Positions 4,986-6,507 of a stretch of DNA of 6,507 nucleotides are shown here, one piece after another. The notes beneath the pieces are model-generated. The model did no database searches. It was not told the DNA's origin and saw nothing but the letters and a program-made list of their open reading frames with translations. The translations under genes were made by a program, and so were the position numbers. Position 1 is the stretch's first letter. Every line of letters begins with the position of its first letter. This DNA comes from Vulcanimicrobiia bacterium (GTDB lineage: Bacteria > Eremiobacterota > Eremiobacteria > Baltobacterales > Baltobacteraceae): positions 1 to 6,507 of the forward strand of contig JAMXLG010000311.1 in NCBI GenBank assembly GCA_024281135.1, given 5' to 3'.

Positions 4986-6488
4986 ATATTGCACGGCTTC
5001 GGCGACGTGTTCTGCGCGAATCGACGCTGAGCCGGCGAGGTCTGCGATCGTTCGGGCGACGCGCGCGATTCTATCGAGTGCTCGTGCTGAAAACTGCCGC
5101 TTGGCGCTCGCAAGCGCAAGAAGTTTCATTGCCGCGTCATCGAGCGCGCAGTAGGTTCGCATGGCGCTCGGCGGGATTTCCGCGTTCGCATTGATCGGCG
5201 TTCCCGCGAAACGCTCGCGTGCCAATGCTCGCGCCGCAACGACGCGTTCGCGTATCGCCGCCGAGCGCTCCGCCTCGTCGCGGCGAATCATATCCTCGAA
5301 GGGAACTCGAGCGATTTGGACTTGCAAGTCGATGCGATCGAGCAGCGGACCAGAAAGCTTACCGACGTACTTTGCGACTGCGGCATCATCGCAGCGGCAT
5401 TCGGCATTGCGAACGCCGCGATATCCGCACGGACAGGGATTCATCGACGCGACTAACTGAAAGCGCGCCGGATACGTAAATGTTCCGATCGCTCGTGCAA
5501 TCGTGACCGTCCCCTCTTCGAGCGGCTGGCGCATCACTTCGATCGCTCCGCGTCCGAATTCCGGCAACTCGTCGAGGAAGAGCACACCGTTATGCGCGAG
5601 CGAGATCTCGCCCGGTTTGACGGAGGGTCCGCCCCCGACGAGCGCAGTTTGGCTTATCGTATGATGCGGAAAGCGAAACGGCCGCGCGTTGACGATGCCG
5701 GACCGATTTCCGAGCAGACCGGCGACGCTATAGATTTTCGTGACTTCAAGCGCTTCGTCAGGCGTCATCGGTGGAAGAATCGACGGCAGCCTTCGCGCGA
5801 GCATCGTTTTGCCACATCCCGGCGGACCAACGAAAAGCACGTTGTGACCGCCCGCGGCCGCAATCTCGAGCGCGCGTTTCGCGACGAGCTGCCCGCGCAC
5901 GTCGGCGAGATCGCCGTGTACGAATTCATCCTCGGGATGGAACTGCGGCGCTTTCGTTGTCCGTCGCCACTTCGCGCCGTTTCCAAGCAAGACGGAAACT
6001 GCTGCCGCGAGTGAATCGACCGCGTAGAGCTCCACTCCCTCGACCAATGCGGCTTCCTCGCCGTTTCTCTCGGGGAGAATCAACTTCGTAAATCCCGCGT
6101 TGCGCGCACCCATCACCATCGGTAAGATGCCGTTGACGGGGCGCAGCGTGCCGTCGAGCGCAAGTTCACCAAGCGCAATAAAATTTTGCAGCGCGAGCCG
6201 GTCGAGTTGTTCGTCGATCGCAAGCAGTGCGAGCGCGATCGCGAGATCGAACGCCGGACCCTCCTTGCGCACGTCTGCCGGTGAAAGGTTCACGAGTAGG
6301 CGCCCAGCCGGATACGCGAAACCGGAATTGAAAATCGCAGCGCGTACGCGTTCACGCGCTTCACCGAGCGCACGATCCGGCAAGCCGATAATCGTGAATA
6401 CGGGAGAGCCGGCGGAACTATCCGCTTCTACACGGACGACGTATCCCTCGATGCCGAGCATTCCGGCAGAGAATGAAAGCGCGAGCAT
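4950..6488 (-). CDS. comM: ComM/YifB family Mg-chelatase-like AAA+ helicase
   Basis: The predicted product is 512 residues, the normal length for the family. ComM is a cytosolic hexameric AAA+ helicase that promotes branch migration when incoming DNA is integrated during natural transformation. The N-terminal Lon-like (ChlI) domain covers about 1-165, with FTIIGLPDRALGEARERVRA and VNLSPADVRKEGPAFDLAIA. The AAA+ core covers about 190-395: Walker A GPPGCGKT (221-228), Walker B VLFLDEL (302-308), SMNPCPCGYRG with a four-Cys cluster (Cys352, 354, 364, 366) that may bind zinc, and LLDRIDL with Arg385. The C-terminal domain (about 400-505) has SARALDRIARVARTIADL and ends in the family's YRSLER. An in-frame stop just upstream makes the ATG at 6488 the first possible start, and it matches the family N-terminus (MLA..SAGMLGIEG). 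No ribosome binding site is obvious, so coupling to an upstream gene is likely. Its last 12 codons recur twice elsewhere in the window. Confidence 0.96.
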   Translation of the reverse strand: MLALSFSAGMLGIEGYVVRVEADSSAGSPVFTIIGLPDRALGEARERVRAAIFNSGFAYPAGRLLVNLSPADVRKEGPAFDLAIALALLAIDEQLDRLALQNFIALGELALDGTLRPVNGILPMVMGARNAGFTKLILPERNGEEAALVEGVELYAVDSLAAAVSVLLGNGAKWRRTTKAPQFHPEDEFVHGDLADVRGQLVAKRALEIAAAGGHNVLFVGPPGCGKTMLARRLPSILPPMTPDEALEVTKIYSVAGLLGNRSGIVNARPFRFPHHTISQTALVGGGPSVKPGEISLAHNGVLFLDELPEFGRGAIEVMRQPLEEGTVTIARAIGTFTYPARFQLVASMNPCPCGYRGVRNAECRCDDAAVAKYVGKLSGPLLDRIDLQVQIARVPFEDMIRRDEAERSAAIRERVVAARALARERFAGTPINANAEIPPSAMRTYCALDDAAMKLLALASAKRQFSARALDRIARVARTIADLAGSASIRAEHVAEAVQYRSLERLDGRAA

Positions 6489-6507
6489 TTCGCGCTACGA
6501 TCACGAC

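Noticed and set aside
4643..5194. Long + strand reading frame of 183 codons across the STAS-like gene and the comM 3' end
   Set aside because: Its composition is Arg/Ser-rich with no domain or ribosome binding site, and it is antisense or out of frame to two well-supported genes.
5592..6014. + strand reading frame of 140 codons inside comM
   Set aside because: Antisense shadow of the comM AAA+ core; a high-GC codon pattern creates such frames.
6131..6165. Possible fourth repeat copy inside comM (GGGCGC...GCCGTCGAGCG)
   Set aside because: Only short blocks match, and they need gaps; the stretch encodes the ordinary ComM segment LALDGTLRPVNG.

Overview
The window reads as ordinary chromosomal DNA of moderately high GC from a bacterium, not as phage or plasmid. 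Two clues bear on the organism. It has a HemQ-type coproheme decarboxylase, the marker of the coproporphyrin-dependent haem pathway best known in Gram-positive bacteria and a few other phyla. It also encodes an exported TonB C-terminal-like protein, which points to an outer membrane. A HemQ-using cell with two membranes, together with this style of short exported proteins, recalls uncultured soil lineages such as Eremiobacterota (WPS-2). That placement is inference and rests on no database search.

Region 1 (1-2044, + strand) is a tight housekeeping operon. It holds the 3' end of dut (dUTPase), a PanE/ApbA-type ketopantoate reductase overlapping dut by 4 nt, and hemQ/chdC overlapping the reductase by 1 nt. 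These supply dUTP removal, pantothenate/CoA precursor synthesis and the last step of haem b synthesis.

Region 2 (about 2045-4941) is accessory in character. It has a + strand exported protein with a probable altered C-terminus, then three - strand genes for small exported proteins (unknown, DUF1579-like, TonB-C-like), each with exactly two cysteines. A divergent + strand gene follows for a cytosolic STAS/SpoIIAA-like protein, with a clear -10 box and a strong ribosome binding site.

Region 3 (4950-6488, - strand) is a complete comM/yifB gene, a Mg-chelatase-like AAA+ helicase of natural transformation and recombination.

The most unusual feature is a 36-bp sequence present three times in the same orientation, each time at the 3' end of a - strand gene. 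The copy at 4950-4985 is the genuine end of comM (RSLERLDGRAA-stop). The other two copies (3908-3943 and 3292-3327) lie just after two of the accessory genes and keep most of the comM reading, largely through synonymous changes. Both are closer to the comM copy than to each other. This suggests that small gene islets were inserted successively at the 3' end of comM, leaving attachment-site-like duplications, or that the comM tail was copied by some other route. No integrase or transposase is visible. No tRNA, rRNA, CRISPR array or insertion sequence was recognised.
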